From Occultella aeris (lineage in GTDB: Bacteria; Actinomycetota; Actinomycetes; Actinomycetales; Beutenbergiaceae): a stretch of 64,000 nucleotides of DNA. Below are positions 28,199 to 37,069 of the stretch, in pieces. Positions within the stretch are counted from its first letter, which is position 1. Each line of letters starts with the position of its first letter. Both the position numbers and the translations under genes were made by a program. Under the pieces are notes generated by a model, which made no database searches, was not told the origin of the DNA, and saw only the letters and a list, made by a program, of their open reading frames with translations. Location: positions 62,001-126,000 of the forward strand of contig NZ_CACRYJ010000046.1 in the NCBI RefSeq assembly GCF_902703175.1. The letters are read 5' to 3'.

Positions 28199-29405
28199 GG
28201 CCGGCCCCCTTCTCCTCGGGTGGGGCCCCGTCCGCGTCGGGACCGTCGCCCGTGTCCGGGCCCTCGCCGGCCACGGCGACGTCGCTCGTCTCCAGCGCCT
28301 CGATCTCCTCTTCCATCTTCTGTGCTCGCACGGTGCGCCGTGGTGGCAGCAGACCCTGCGGCCGGTAGGTCGCAAGCACCACCAGGGCGATGCCGAACAC
28401 GAGCACCCGCCATTGCTCGAAGCCACGGAACCGCTCCGGCAGGTAGGCCACTACGATCGCGCCGAGCAGCACGCCCCACCGGTTCCCCTGGCCACCGACC
28501 ACAACCGCGGAGATGAACAGGATGGACAGGAGCAACGTGAACGTCTCCGGGTTGATGAACCCCTGCCGCCCCGCGAACAACGCACCCGCGATGCCGCCGA
28601 CGAACGCACCGAGCGCGAACGCGAGCAGCTTGAACCGGAACGTGGGCACCCCCATCAGCTCGGCGGCGTCCTCGTCCTCGCGGGTGGCCTCCCAGGCGCG
28701 GCCCACCCGGGAGTTCTTGACCCGCCGGTCGGCGAGCATGATGAGGATGACGAAGGTGAGTGCGAGCCAGTAGTACGGCGTGATGTCCAGCACCCCGAAC
28801 ACCAGGAACGTACTGGTGTTGTCGAGGTCCACCAGGGGCACACCGGTGCTCCAGTCGAGGTGCGGCAGCTCGAACAGCGGGATGCTTGGCGGTCTCGCGA
28901 TCCCGGAGATGCCCGGTGCGCCCCCCAACCACTCCTGATTGATGAGGTTGAGCCGCACGATCTCGCCGAACCCGAGTGTCACGATCGCCAGGTAGTCGCC
29001 GCGGACACGCAGCGTGGGCCACCCCAGCAGCACGCCGGAGAGCATCGTGATGACGATCGCGGCCGGCAGGCTGGCCAGCCACGTCCAGGTCGCGTGCTCC
29101 GACGTCAGGATGCCCACCGTGTAGGCACCGATCGCATAGAAACCCACGTAGCCGAGGTCGAGCAGGCCCGCGTACCCGACCACGATGTTGAGCCCGAGCG
29201 CAATGAGCGCGTAGACGGCCACCGTGAAGAGCACGCCGCTGAAGTCGGTGCCGGGCGGGCTGATGAACGGAGGGTTCAGCAGCGGCAGTGCGTAACAGAA
29301 CAGTGCGAGGGCCACGAGCAACAGGATCTGGCCCCAGCGCGGCATCATCCGCATGCGCTCGCGCAGGCCGATCCGACGGCGGCGCGGCCGCACCTGCGAG
29401 CTCAT
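28191..29405 (-). CDS. livM: Branched-chain amino-acid-type ABC permease
   Basis: A 404-residue membrane protein of the LivM type with about ten hydrophobic segments. Landmarks are VGYAGLLDLGYVGFYAIGAYT near residue 115, VTLGFGEIVRLN and the EAA-like loop SRVGRAWEATREDEDAAELMGV. The first 25 residues are strongly basic. The C-terminal 50 residues are charged and cytoplasmic. Start overlaps the livH stop by four bases. It makes the translocation path with LivH. Confidence 0.93.
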   Translation of the reverse strand: MSSQVRPRRRRIGLRERMRMMPRWGQILLLVALALFCYALPLLNPPFISPPGTDFSGVLFTVAVYALIALGLNIVVGYAGLLDLGYVGFYAIGAYTVGILTSEHATWTWLASLPAAIVITMLSGVLLGWPTLRVRGDYLAIVTLGFGEIVRLNLINQEWLGGAPGISGIARPPSIPLFELPHLDWSTGVPLVDLDNTSTFLVFGVLDITPYYWLALTFVILIMLADRRVKNSRVGRAWEATREDEDAAELMGVPTFRFKLLAFALGAFVGGIAGALFAGRQGFINPETFTLLLSILFISAVVVGGQGNRWGVLLGAIVVAYLPERFRGFEQWRVLVFGIALVVLATYRPQGLLPPRRTVRAQKMEEEIEALETSDVAVAGEGPDTGDGPDADGAPPEEKGAGRG

Positions 29406-30397
29406 GCGCGTGCCTTTCCGAGTGACTCACCGAGCAGACCCGTCGGTCGGAAGAGCAGCACGAGCACCAGCACCGCGAAGGCGACCACCTCACGCCACTC
29501 GCTCCCGAACAGTCCGGCACCAAGGTTCTCGGCCACCCCGAGGACGAGCCCGCCGAGCAGGGCACCGCGCAGGTTGCCGATGCCGCCGAGCACGGCGGCG
29601 GTGAATGCCTTGACGCCGAGCAGGAAGCCCGCGTTGTACCGCGTGATCCCCACCTGCAGCATGTAGAGGGTCGCGGCTGCCCCCGCCAGCAGCCCGCCGA
29701 TCAGGAAGGTCACCTGAATCACCCGGGTGCTGTTGACGCCCATCAGCGAGGACGTCTCCGGGTCCTGGGCCACGGCGCGGATGCCACGCCCGATCCGGGT
29801 GCGCCGGACGAACTGGTCGACCAGCACCATCATGAGCACCGCTGAGACCACGATGATGATGTCCCGGTTCGTCACACCGTGGCCGAGGATCTCGAACTGC
29901 ACGGTCGGAGTGCGGTCCAACGGCATGCCGACGTTCTCCCGGGAGCTCGCCACGTAGCGGTCGAACTCGTCGTCCAGCCCGAGCGCCGCCATGATCGGCC
30001 CGCGCAGCCCCATGATCTCCGAGAGCACGAACGAGGCGCCGATCGCGGAGATCAGTGCCACGAGCCGCGGCGCGCCGCGCTTGAGGAGGGGCCGATAGGC
30101 CACGCGCTCCAGCAGCAGCGCGACTCCACCGGAGATGATCATCGCGATCACCATCGCGAACGCGAGCGAGCCGACCAGCGCCAGGCCGGTCGTCGTGGCG
30201 TCTGCGCCGATCAGGTAGAGCGCCCACACCGTCGCGAAGGTGCCGAACATGAACACCTCGGAGTGCGCGAAGTTGATGAGCTGCAGCACCCCGTAGACCA
30301 TCGTGTAGCCGAGGGCGACCAGCGCGTAGAGCGAGCCGAACACCAGGCCGCCGATGAACAGGGACATGAAGTTGTCGAGGACGTACTGGAGTTGCAC
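29402..30397 (-). CDS. livH: Branched-chain amino-acid-type ABC permease
   Basis: A 331-residue LivH-type permease. It has GLVFGSLYALVALGYTMVYGVLQLINFAHSE-type sequence at residues 17-47, the strongest family mark, then RTRIGRGIRAVAQDPETSSLMGV as the loop that meets the ATPase. About eight membrane segments are seen. The GTG start follows gaggag by about nine bases. It is separated from livK by 114 bases that hold a strong hairpin. Confidence 0.93.
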   Translation of the reverse strand: MQLQYVLDNFMSLFIGGLVFGSLYALVALGYTMVYGVLQLINFAHSEVFMFGTFATVWALYLIGADATTTGLALVGSLAFAMVIAMIISGGVALLLERVAYRPLLKRGAPRLVALISAIGASFVLSEIMGLRGPIMAALGLDDEFDRYVASSRENVGMPLDRTPTVQFEILGHGVTNRDIIIVVSAVLMMVLVDQFVRRTRIGRGIRAVAQDPETSSLMGVNSTRVIQVTFLIGGLLAGAAATLYMLQVGITRYNAGFLLGVKAFTAAVLGGIGNLRGALLGGLVLGVAENLGAGLFGSEWREVVAFAVLVLVLLFRPTGLLGESLGKARA

Positions 30398-30481
30398 GGA
30401 CGGGTCTCCTCGCGGGACGTGGGCCGACCGTCGCCGACCGAGGTCTGAGCGACCCCGGCCGGCGCCGGTACCCGAGCAGAT

Positions 30482-30505
30482 GGCCGGGACGGCACCGTCC
30501 CGGCC
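30482..30505 (-). terminator. Strong hairpin between livK and livH
   Basis: An 11-bp perfect inverted repeat, ggccgggacgg/ccgtcccggcc with only two bases between the arms, lies six bases downstream of the livK stop. There is no T-run. As after the BMP gene, it stands between a binding-protein gene and its transporter genes, so partial termination or protection of the livK message is the likely role. Confidence 0.55.
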
Positions 30506-30511
30506 GTGGCG

Positions 30512-31666
30512 CTACTGCTCGATCGGCACGCCCACCTGGATCTCGCCGCCCTCGACCGGATACTGGTAGACCACGACGTCCGCGACCTCACCGGTCTCGT
30601 CGAACGTGATGTGCTTGGTGATGCCCTCAGCGTCGTAGCTGTTCACCCACTCCAGCAGCGAGGGCCGGTCGGTGTTCCCGTCGAGAATGCCCTGCAGCAG
30701 GACGTTCGTCGCGTCGAAGCCCTCGGTGGAGTACGTGCCGGGGGCCTGGCCCGCGGACGCCTCATAGGCCGCGGCGAACTCCTCGTCGGCCGGAGCGCAC
30801 GGGCAGGTCAGCACGGCGCCCTCAGCAGCGCCGCCGGCCGCCTCCACGAACGCCGGGTCCAGCGTGCCGTCACCCGACATGAACAGGCCCTCCCAGCCGC
30901 CGGAGCGCAACTGGTTCGCCAACACCGAAGCCTCGGCGTAGTAGCCGGCGAAGTACAGCGAGTCAGCACCGGAGGCGTTGACCGCGGTCACGACCGGGCC
31001 CATGTCGGTCTGGCCGACCTGGATGCTCTCGGTGCCGACCACGAGGTCGCCGAGCGATTCGACGACCCCAGCACCCAGACCCGCCCCGTACTCCGAGGAG
31101 TCGTCCACCACGAACACCCCTTCGGCGTTCGCGGTTCCGGTCAGGTAGGACGCGACGGCGGGCGCCTGGGTCGCGTCGTTGCCGATGACCCGGTGGAACG
31201 TGTCCCAGCCGTTCAGGGCCAGGTCGGGGTTGGTCGCCGACGGCGACACCGTGACCAGGCCGGCCTCGGCGAACACGTCACCGGTGGCCGCGGTCTCACC
31301 GGAGAACGTCGGGCCGACGACTCCGATGATGTCCGCGTTGCCGACGATCTCCGAGACCAGCGGGCTCGCGGCGGCCGGGTCGCCCTGCGAGTCGAACTCC
31401 TCGAGCGTGACGTCGCAATCGGGGTTCGCTTCCTGGAACTGCTCCAGCGCCAGGTTCGAACCGTTGACGATATTGATACCGAGGTTCGCAGAGGGGCCGG
31501 TCAGCGGGCCGATGTAGGCGATGACGCCGACGCAGTCGCCGCCGCCTTCACCGTCGTCGGTGCCTTCGCCCTCGGTGCCGCCACCGGTTGTGCCACACGC
31601 GGCAAGCGCGATGCCGGCTGCCGCAAGAAGGCCTGCGGTACGCCAGTTGGTCGTGGATCGAGACAT
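30512..31666 (-). CDS. livK: Branched-chain amino-acid-type substrate-binding lipoprotein
   Basis: A 384-residue family-5/6 (LivK-like) binding protein. A typical lipoprotein signal peptide ends in GIALAAC, with Cys24 as the anchor, followed by a Gly/Glu/Asp-rich linker. The core starts with VIAYIGPLTGPSANLGINIVNG, then NIIGVVGPTFSGETAA-like and PSATNPDL segments. The start at 31666 is supported by ggagg six to seven bases upstream. Acts outside the membrane and hands ligand to LivHM. No neighbouring enzyme reveals the ligand; LivK relatives also bind urea or amides. Confidence 0.92.
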   Translation of the reverse strand: MSRSTTNWRTAGLLAAAGIALAACGTTGGGTEGEGTDDGEGGGDCVGVIAYIGPLTGPSANLGINIVNGSNLALEQFQEANPDCDVTLEEFDSQGDPAAASPLVSEIVGNADIIGVVGPTFSGETAATGDVFAEAGLVTVSPSATNPDLALNGWDTFHRVIGNDATQAPAVASYLTGTANAEGVFVVDDSSEYGAGLGAGVVESLGDLVVGTESIQVGQTDMGPVVTAVNASGADSLYFAGYYAEASVLANQLRSGGWEGLFMSGDGTLDPAFVEAAGGAAEGAVLTCPCAPADEEFAAAYEASAGQAPGTYSTEGFDATNVLLQGILDGNTDRPSLLEWVNSYDAEGITKHITFDETGEVADVVVYQYPVEGGEIQVGVPIEQ

Positions 31667-31744
31667 TCGGGTCCTCCGCGGGAGGTGGGAGCCGGGCATC
31701 GTTACCCGACTTGTTGGTGCCCTGGAACCTAGCACCGGGAGTCA

Positions 31745-31787
31745 AGGTCAGCACCCCTGACCTGCGCAGAAGTTACACATTGGTAAC
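31745..31787. promoter_or_regulatory. Two inverted repeats upstream of livK
   Basis: The 167-base gap between the sugar-porter stop and livK contains aggtcag-caccc-ctgacct (31745-31763, 7-bp arms) and gttac-acattg-gtaac (31772-31787, 5-bp arms), nine bases apart. The first could be the end of the MFS transcript, or both could be operators for the liv operon. TAGGTT on the minus strand a few tens of bases closer to livK could serve as a -10. All roles are inferred. Confidence 0.35.
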
Positions 31788-31833
31788 GAGGCAGGCAGGA
31801 GCTGGAACCGTGGCCGCGCCCGGGTGGTGGGCT

Positions 31834-33300
31834 TCAGGTCGTCTGGATGCGTCCGCGGCGCACCACGAGGTTCTCGTCCATGTCCTCCAGCTCCCGTCCC
31901 TTCGTCTCGGGGATCTTGAACCAGACGAAGAAGAACGAGAGCACGGCCATCACGGCGTAGATGCCGTACGCGAGGGTGAGGCCCACGTCGGCCAGCGCCG
32001 GGAACGTGGTCGAGACCAGGAAGTTCGCCGCCCACTGTGCCGCTGCCGCGACGGCGAGCGCACCGGCGCGGATGGAGTTCGGGAAGATCTCGCCGAGCAG
32101 CACCCACACGAGCGGTCCCCAGGTGGCGCCGAACGCGACCACGAAGACGTTCGCCGCGACCAGCGCCACCGTGGACCAGGGCGCCGCGAGTTCCGCGGTG
32201 GTCGTGCCGTCACCGGCCTCGACGATGGTGGCGAACGAGAACGCCACCGCCATCAGGCCGAGGGACAGGGCCATGCCGACCGAGCCGACCAGCAACATCG
32301 GGCGACGCCCCACCCGGTCCACCAGCAGGATGGCCACGATCGTGACCAGGATGTTCGTGACGGACGTGATCACCGTGATGGTCAGCGCGTCGGACTCCCC
32401 GAAACCAACCGATCGCCACAGCGTCGTGGAGTAGTAGAAGATCACGTTGATCCCGACGAACTGCTGGAACACCGAGAGCAGGATGCCGACCCAGACGATC
32501 GGCTTGAGTCCGAGCCGGTGCCCGCGGAGGTCGCTCAGCGACTCCTTCTTCTCCTGGTTCAGGGTCTTCTTGATCTCCTCGATCTTGAGGTTGACCTCGA
32601 CGACGCCGGTGAAGTCGTGCAGCACGGCCGAGGCCTTGTCGTACTCGCCGCGGGCCACCAGGAACCGTGGCGACTCGGGCAGACGCAACGCGAACACGCC
32701 GTAGAGCACGGCCGGGATGGCCTCCGCCATGAACATCCAGCGCCACGCCGCCTGCCCGAACCACAGTTCCTCGGCGGCGCCACCCGCCGTGTTCGCGAGC
32801 AGTGCGTCGGAGAGCAGTGCCACGAAGATGCCGGTGACGATCGCGAGCTGCTGGAGCGACCCGAGGCGGCCGCGGACATGGGCCGGAGAGACCTCGGCGA
32901 TGTAGGCGGGAGCGATCACCGAGGCAGCGCCGACGCCGAAGCCACCGATCACGCGCCAGATGATCAGGTCGAACACACCGAACGCGAGACCGGAGCCGAT
33001 CGCCGAGACCAGGAACAGGGCGGCTGCGATCAGCATCACCGGGACCCGCCCGAGCCTGTTCGCGACCGGCCCGGCGAACCAGGCGCCGATGGCGCAACCG
33101 ATGAGCGCGGAGGAGACCGCGAATCCCTTCAGTCCGGCGCCGAGGTCGAACTCGCCGGCGAGCGCGTCGACGGCGCCGTTGATGACCGCTGTGTCGAAGC
33201 CGAACAGGAACCCCCCGACGGCCGCGGCGATACAGATCCCGATGATCCGGGCGTTCAGCCGGCTCACCGCGGGTGTGCCACCGTGCTCACTCGCTGACAT
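31834..33300 (-). CDS. Sugar-porter MFS transporter
   Basis: A 488-residue protein with twelve hydrophobic segments and the sugar-porter motifs: GFLFGFDTAVINGA in the first segment, RVPVMLIAAALF/NRLGR, SPAHVRGRLGSLQQLAI, LPESPRFLVARGEYDKA, an EXXQQFVGIN-like QQFVGINVIFYYSTT and DRVGRRPMLLVGS. It should take up a hexose or related sugar with protons. The start at 33300 is supported by ggggagggg just upstream. No sugar-metabolism gene adjoins it, so the substrate is open. Confidence 0.92.
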   Translation of the reverse strand: MSASEHGGTPAVSRLNARIIGICIAAAVGGFLFGFDTAVINGAVDALAGEFDLGAGLKGFAVSSALIGCAIGAWFAGPVANRLGRVPVMLIAAALFLVSAIGSGLAFGVFDLIIWRVIGGFGVGAASVIAPAYIAEVSPAHVRGRLGSLQQLAIVTGIFVALLSDALLANTAGGAAEELWFGQAAWRWMFMAEAIPAVLYGVFALRLPESPRFLVARGEYDKASAVLHDFTGVVEVNLKIEEIKKTLNQEKKESLSDLRGHRLGLKPIVWVGILLSVFQQFVGINVIFYYSTTLWRSVGFGESDALTITVITSVTNILVTIVAILLVDRVGRRPMLLVGSVGMALSLGLMAVAFSFATIVEAGDGTTTAELAAPWSTVALVAANVFVVAFGATWGPLVWVLLGEIFPNSIRAGALAVAAAAQWAANFLVSTTFPALADVGLTLAYGIYAVMAVLSFFFVWFKIPETKGRELEDMDENLVVRRGRIQTT

Positions 33301-33394
33301 TTGGCCCCTCCCCATCGGACCAGGCACGGCGCGTGTTCGCCCCGGTCTTGCCCGGTTCCCTCGCTCCCCGAAGGCTAGGGCAGATGGTGGGGTG

Positions 33395-33417
33395 CCGCGC
33401 GGTGTGGCGCCGCGCGG
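33395..33417 (-). terminator. Hairpin downstream of the desaturase gene
   Basis: Two copies of the self-complementary octamer ccgcgcgg, seven bases apart, can form an 8-bp stem. It starts eight bases after the desaturase stop on the minus strand and lies before the sugar-porter gene start region. A rho-independent-type stop without T-run is likely. Confidence 0.45.
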
Positions 33418-33424
33418 GACCGGC

Positions 33425-34492
33425 TCACCGGGTCCGGAACTGCGCCGTCACCGGGCACTCGAACGGGTCCATCCGGCCCAGGCCGACGTCGTTGAGGTAG
33501 CGCACCACGATCCGGTACGAACCGAGCAGGGTCGTCTCGGTGTACGTGATGCCCAGGGCCGCGCAGTACGCGCGGACCATCGGCTTCGCGCGGCGCAGAC
33601 TCGGGCGGGGCATGCTGGGGAACAGGTGGTGCTCGATCTGGTGGTTCAGCCCGCCCATCGCCACGTCCACCACGCGGGAGCCGGAGATGTTGCGCGACAT
33701 GAGCACCTGACGGCGCAGGAAGTCGATCCGGGCATCCGCCGGGACGAGCGGCATCCCCTTGTGGTTCGGCGCGAACGTGGCGCCCATGTAGAAGCCGAAC
33801 ACGGCGAGCTGGACGGCCACGAACGCCACCGCCATGCCGGTGGGCAGGACCCAGAACGCGGCGGTCAGGTACCCGACGATCCGCACCAGCAGGAACGTGA
33901 TCTCGACGGCCCGGTGCTTGACGGGCTCGCGTCCGAACACGGTACGGATCGCGCTCACGTGCAGGGCCAGGCCCTCCAGGGTGATCAGTGGGAAGAAGAG
34001 CCAGCCCTGCCGACGGACGAACCACGCACCGAAGCCCCGGCGGGTGGGCACGTCCGCGGGGATGAACACCAGCGCGCCGGTCCCGATATCCGGGTCGGCT
34101 CCGATCTGGTTCGGTTTCGCGTGGTGGCGCGTGTGTTTGCGCTGCCACCAGCCGTGACTCAACCCGACGAACAGGTCCGAGATCACTAGCGCCGCCCAGT
34201 CGTTCGCCCGGCCGGACGAGAAGATCTGCCGGTGCGCGGCGTCGTGGGAGAGGTACGCCGTCTGGGTCAGCAGTACCCCGAGCCCGACGGCGAGTGCGAG
34301 CTGCCACCAGGACGAACCGATGGTCACGAACGCCCAGCCGGCCACCAGGTACGCCGCCAGCAGTCCGGACATCTTCGCTGCGTAGTAGAGCGGGCGACGG
34401 CGCAACAGGCCGGCCTCCCGGACCTGGCGGGCCAGTTCGTGGTAGTCGCTGGTCGTTCGGTCACGTGGGCGGGAGGGTACGGCGACTGTCAT
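33425..34492 (-). CDS. Membrane fatty acid desaturase
   Basis: A 355-residue di-iron acyl desaturase. The three histidine boxes are complete: SHDAAHRQ near residue 108, RKHTRHHAKP near 142 and NHQIEHHLFPSMP near 282. Membrane segments stand before the first box and between the second and third boxes. The third box with Gln-x-x-His-His is the front-end/acyl-lipid type seen in actinobacterial delta-desaturases. It introduces a double bond into membrane acyl chains, needing O2 and an electron donor not encoded here. It probably has its own promoter in the 179-base divergent gap to dapE. Confidence 0.92.
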   Translation of the reverse strand: MTVAVPSRPRDRTTSDYHELARQVREAGLLRRRPLYYAAKMSGLLAAYLVAGWAFVTIGSSWWQLALAVGLGVLLTQTAYLSHDAAHRQIFSSGRANDWAALVISDLFVGLSHGWWQRKHTRHHAKPNQIGADPDIGTGALVFIPADVPTRRGFGAWFVRRQGWLFFPLITLEGLALHVSAIRTVFGREPVKHRAVEITFLLVRIVGYLTAAFWVLPTGMAVAFVAVQLAVFGFYMGATFAPNHKGMPLVPADARIDFLRRQVLMSRNISGSRVVDVAMGGLNHQIEHHLFPSMPRPSLRRAKPMVRAYCAALGITYTETTLLGSYRIVVRYLNDVGLGRMDPFECPVTAQFRTR

Positions 34493-34658
34493 GGTGATCC
34501 GTTCGAGGGTCGGGGCGCACGGCCGAGGACGGGGTGTGCCTCAAGCCTGTGCGGACTGCCACCGCCGGGCGATCAGGGCGGCACCCGAACCCGGGGTAGG
34601 GCTAGCCCCATTGCCCGCTGTGGCGACGGCGGGCGCACGCGGCCCGGCCACCGGCCGT

Positions 34659-34664
34659 TAGGCT
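34659..34664 (+). promoter_or_regulatory. -10-like TAGGCT before dapE
   Basis: TAGGCT ends seven bases before the ATG of dapE. The spacer cgcaaac has no ribosome-binding site, a clear leaderless-type arrangement. No good -35 is evident. The remainder of the gap to the desaturase shows nothing else definite. Confidence 0.5.
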
Positions 34665-34671
34665 CGCAAAC

Positions 34672-35829
34672 ATGCTCGATTCAGCGCCTGTGCGCCTGCC
34701 TGACCCGGCCACCGTCGACGTGGTGGCACTGACCCGCGCGATCTGCGACATCCCCAGCGTCAGCGGCGACGAACGCGCCCTCGCCGATGCCGTGGAGGCC
34801 CTGCTCAGATCGGCCCCGCACCTGGAGGTCCTACGCGACGGCGACACCGTGTTGGCTCGGACCCGGCTCGGCCGGGCCCAACGGGTGGTGATCGCAGGAC
34901 ACCTGGACACCGTGCCGATCCAGGGCAACCTGCCCACCGAGCTGCGCACCGCGCCCGACGGCGGATCGTTGCTCTGGGGGCGTGGCACCGTGGACATGAA
35001 GGGCGGGGTCGCCGTCGCGCTGTATCTGGCCATGACGCTGCCCGAACCGGGCAAGGATGTCACCTGGGTCTTCTACGACCACGAGGAGGTCGAGGCGGAC
35101 CTGAACGGCCTGGGCCGGGTGGTCCGCACCAACCCGGACTGGCTCGCCGCGGACTTCGCGGTGCTCGGGGAACCCACGGCAGGGGGGATCGAGGGTGGCT
35201 GCAACGGCACCCTCCGGGCCGAGGTCCGCACCCACGGCATGACCGCGCACTCGGCCCGTGCCTGGAAGGGGCACAACGCCATCCATGACGCCGCCGAGGT
35301 GCTGCGACGGCTCGCCCGGTACACCCCGGCCGAGGTGGAGGTGGACGGGTTGGTGTATCGGGAAGGGCTGAACGCGGTGGCGATCAGCGGCGGGATCGCC
35401 GGCAACATGATCCCGGACGAGTGCGCGGTGACCGTGAACTACCGGTTCGCGCCCTCGGCCACCCCGGAGCAGGCGTTCGCGCACGTGCAGGAGGTCTTCG
35501 ACTCCTTCGACGTCGCTCTCGTCGACGCGGCAGCAGGTGCTCGGCCGGGGCTGAACCACCCAGCTGCCGTCGACTTCCTGGAGGCGGTCACGGCCGTGAC
35601 CGGCGGGGTGGCCGGGCCGAAGTACGGCTGGACGGATGTGGCCCGGTTCACCGAACTCGGGATCCCTGCCGTGAACTTCGGTCCCGGCGATCCGATGCTC
35701 GCCCACGCGGACGACGAACAGGTGGCCATCGACGAGATCAGCACCTGCACACAGGCCCTCGCGGCGTGGTTGAGTACACCGGTGACCTCGAGTCACGACG
35801 ACGCCCCAGACGGAACGGAACGCCGATGA
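34672..35829 (+). CDS. dapE: Succinyl-diaminopimelate desuccinylase
   Basis: A 385-residue M20-family di-zinc enzyme for the last desuccinylation of lysine and cell-wall diaminopimelate synthesis. Metal ligands and catalytic residues are seen in AGHLDTVPIQGN, WGRGTVDMKGGVAV, the Glu pair of YDHEEVEADLNG, and GEPTAGGIEGGCNGTLR. A substrate-binding HSARAWKGHNAIH follows. Actinobacterial DapE forms are of this type. Its stop overlaps the next gene start by four bases. The dapE-LOG protein order is known from M. tuberculosis (Rv1202-Rv1205 region). Confidence 0.92.
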   Translation: MLDSAPVRLPDPATVDVVALTRAICDIPSVSGDERALADAVEALLRSAPHLEVLRDGDTVLARTRLGRAQRVVIAGHLDTVPIQGNLPTELRTAPDGGSLLWGRGTVDMKGGVAVALYLAMTLPEPGKDVTWVFYDHEEVEADLNGLGRVVRTNPDWLAADFAVLGEPTAGGIEGGCNGTLRAEVRTHGMTAHSARAWKGHNAIHDAAEVLRRLARYTPAEVEVDGLVYREGLNAVAISGGIAGNMIPDECAVTVNYRFAPSATPEQAFAHVQEVFDSFDVALVDAAAGARPGLNHPAAVDFLEAVTAVTGGVAGPKYGWTDVARFTELGIPAVNFGPGDPMLAHADDEQVAIDEISTCTQALAAWLSTPVTSSHDDAPDGTERR

Positions 35830-36632
35830 GCACCACGAACAACCGCGGGAACTACCGGAAGGGCCCGGTGCGGCTACGGGGCAAGCTGATCCCGGAGAAG
35901 ACCACCGACGAGAGCCTGCTTGAGCCCGCCGAGAGCGTCGACTGGGTGCACATGGACCCGTGGCGGGTGATGCGGATCCAGGCCGAGTTCGTGGAGGGCT
36001 TCGGCGCTCTCGCCGAGCTCGGACCCGCGATCAGCGTGTTCGGCTCGGCCCGCTTCAAGCCCGACGACCCGGAATACACCCTCGCCGGTGAGGTCGCCGG
36101 GCACATCGTCGATGCCGGGTACGCGGTGATCACCGGTGGCGGCCCCGGGGTGATGGAGGGCGCGAACAAGGGCGCCCACGAGGCAGGGGGCACCTCGGTG
36201 GGCCTCGGCATCGAGCTGCCGTTCGAGCAGGGTATGAACGAGTACGTGGACCTCGGGGTGAACTTCCGTTACTTCTTCGCCCGCAAGACCATGTTCGTGA
36301 AGTACGCCGAGGGTTTCATCGTCCTACCGGGCGGCTTCGGCACCCTCGACGAACTCTTCGAGGCGCTCACCCTCGTGCAGACCACCAAGGTCAAGCGGTT
36401 CCCGATCGTGCTCATCGGCACGACGTTCTGGGCAGGCCTGATCGACTGGCTGAAGAACACGCTGGTGGAGCGTGGCACGATCTCCTCGCACGACCTGGAC
36501 CTGATGCACCTCACCGATGACCCGCGCGAGGCCGTCGAGATCGTGCTGAACGCGAACCGGAGCCGACGTCGCGAGGAGCTCGCGGCGGCCCAGGCAGCGG
36601 CGTCGCGCGCGGGCGCCATGGGCCCCGAATGA
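35826..36632 (+). CDS. LOG-family (TIGR00730) Rossmann-fold protein
   Basis: A 268-residue protein of the LOG/TIGR00730 family, whose members release nitrogenous bases from nucleoside monophosphates (cytokinin-type phosphoribohydrolase). The key motifs are TGGGPGVMEGANKGAHEAGG and PGGFGTLDELFEALTLVQ, with FARKTMFVKYAEGFI between. A basic N-terminal extension of 35 residues precedes the fold. ATGA overlap with dapE sets the start. The C-terminal Arg/Ala-rich tail is not part of the family core. A base-salvage role would match the nucleoside genes elsewhere in the window, but this is inference. Confidence 0.9.
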   Translation: MSTTNNRGNYRKGPVRLRGKLIPEKTTDESLLEPAESVDWVHMDPWRVMRIQAEFVEGFGALAELGPAISVFGSARFKPDDPEYTLAGEVAGHIVDAGYAVITGGGPGVMEGANKGAHEAGGTSVGLGIELPFEQGMNEYVDLGVNFRYFFARKTMFVKYAEGFIVLPGGFGTLDELFEALTLVQTTKVKRFPIVLIGTTFWAGLIDWLKNTLVERGTISSHDLDLMHLTDDPREAVEIVLNANRSRRREELAAAQAAASRAGAMGPE

Positions 36633-36670
36633 GGACCGCGACGAGTCACTCCTGCGGCCGTGGCTGACGC

Positions 36671-36922
36671 GTGAGCTGGGTGACGTGGGTCACCGGCGTG
36701 TTCGCGCTGGTGATCATCGCGGTGCTCGTCGTCGCGTGGTTCGTCTCCACCGGGCGGATCGGGGGTCCGGCAGAGCCGACGCCACGAACTGGCATAGAAT
36801 GGGCCGAGCAGAGCACCACTCCGGGGACGTCGGCAGACAACGTCGCCTCGAACCGTGAGGGCGCACCACCCGATGACAGCAGGGAGTTTGCCCATGGCCG
36901 CCATGAAGCCCAGGACCGGTGA
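36671..36922 (+). CDS. Small single-pass membrane protein in the DivIVA-type position
   Basis: A possible 83-residue protein: GTG start, one membrane segment at residues 8-26 (VFALVIIAVLVVAWFV) and a polar, Pro/Thr/Glu-rich tail. In M. tuberculosis the same slot, between the LOG-type gene and the DUF3117 gene, holds Rv1209, a membrane-anchored protein. Here only the membrane anchor part seems comparable; no DivIVA-like domain is visible. Its last 29 bases overlap the DUF3117 gene in another frame. No ribosome-binding site is obvious. Real gene likely, but not certain. Confidence 0.5.
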   Translation: MSWVTWVTGVFALVIIAVLVVAWFVSTGRIGGPAEPTPRTGIEWAEQSTTPGTSADNVASNREGAPPDDSREFAHGRHEAQDR

Positions 36923-37061
36923 CGGACCGCTCGAGGTCACCAAGGAGGGTCGGGGCATCATCATGCGCGTTCCGCTTGAGGGCGGAGGTCGGCTCGTCGT
37001 CGAGCTGAACGCCACCGAGGCGAGCGAGCTCAGCGACGCGCTGAGCGCCGTCGCCGGCTGA
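36894..37061 (+). CDS. DUF3117 protein
   Basis: A 55-residue protein (MAAMKPRTGDGPLEVTKEGR at the start) of the DUF3117 family, found almost only in Actinobacteria and highly conserved. The core GRGIIMRVPLEGGGRLVVELNATEASELSDAL is nearly invariant in the family. agggag stands seven bases before the ATG. Its function is unknown. The M. tuberculosis counterpart is Rv1211, in the same gene neighbourhood. Confidence 0.9.
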   Translation: MAAMKPRTGDGPLEVTKEGRGIIMRVPLEGGGRLVVELNATEASELSDALSAVAG

Positions 37062-37069
37062 CGCGCCCG

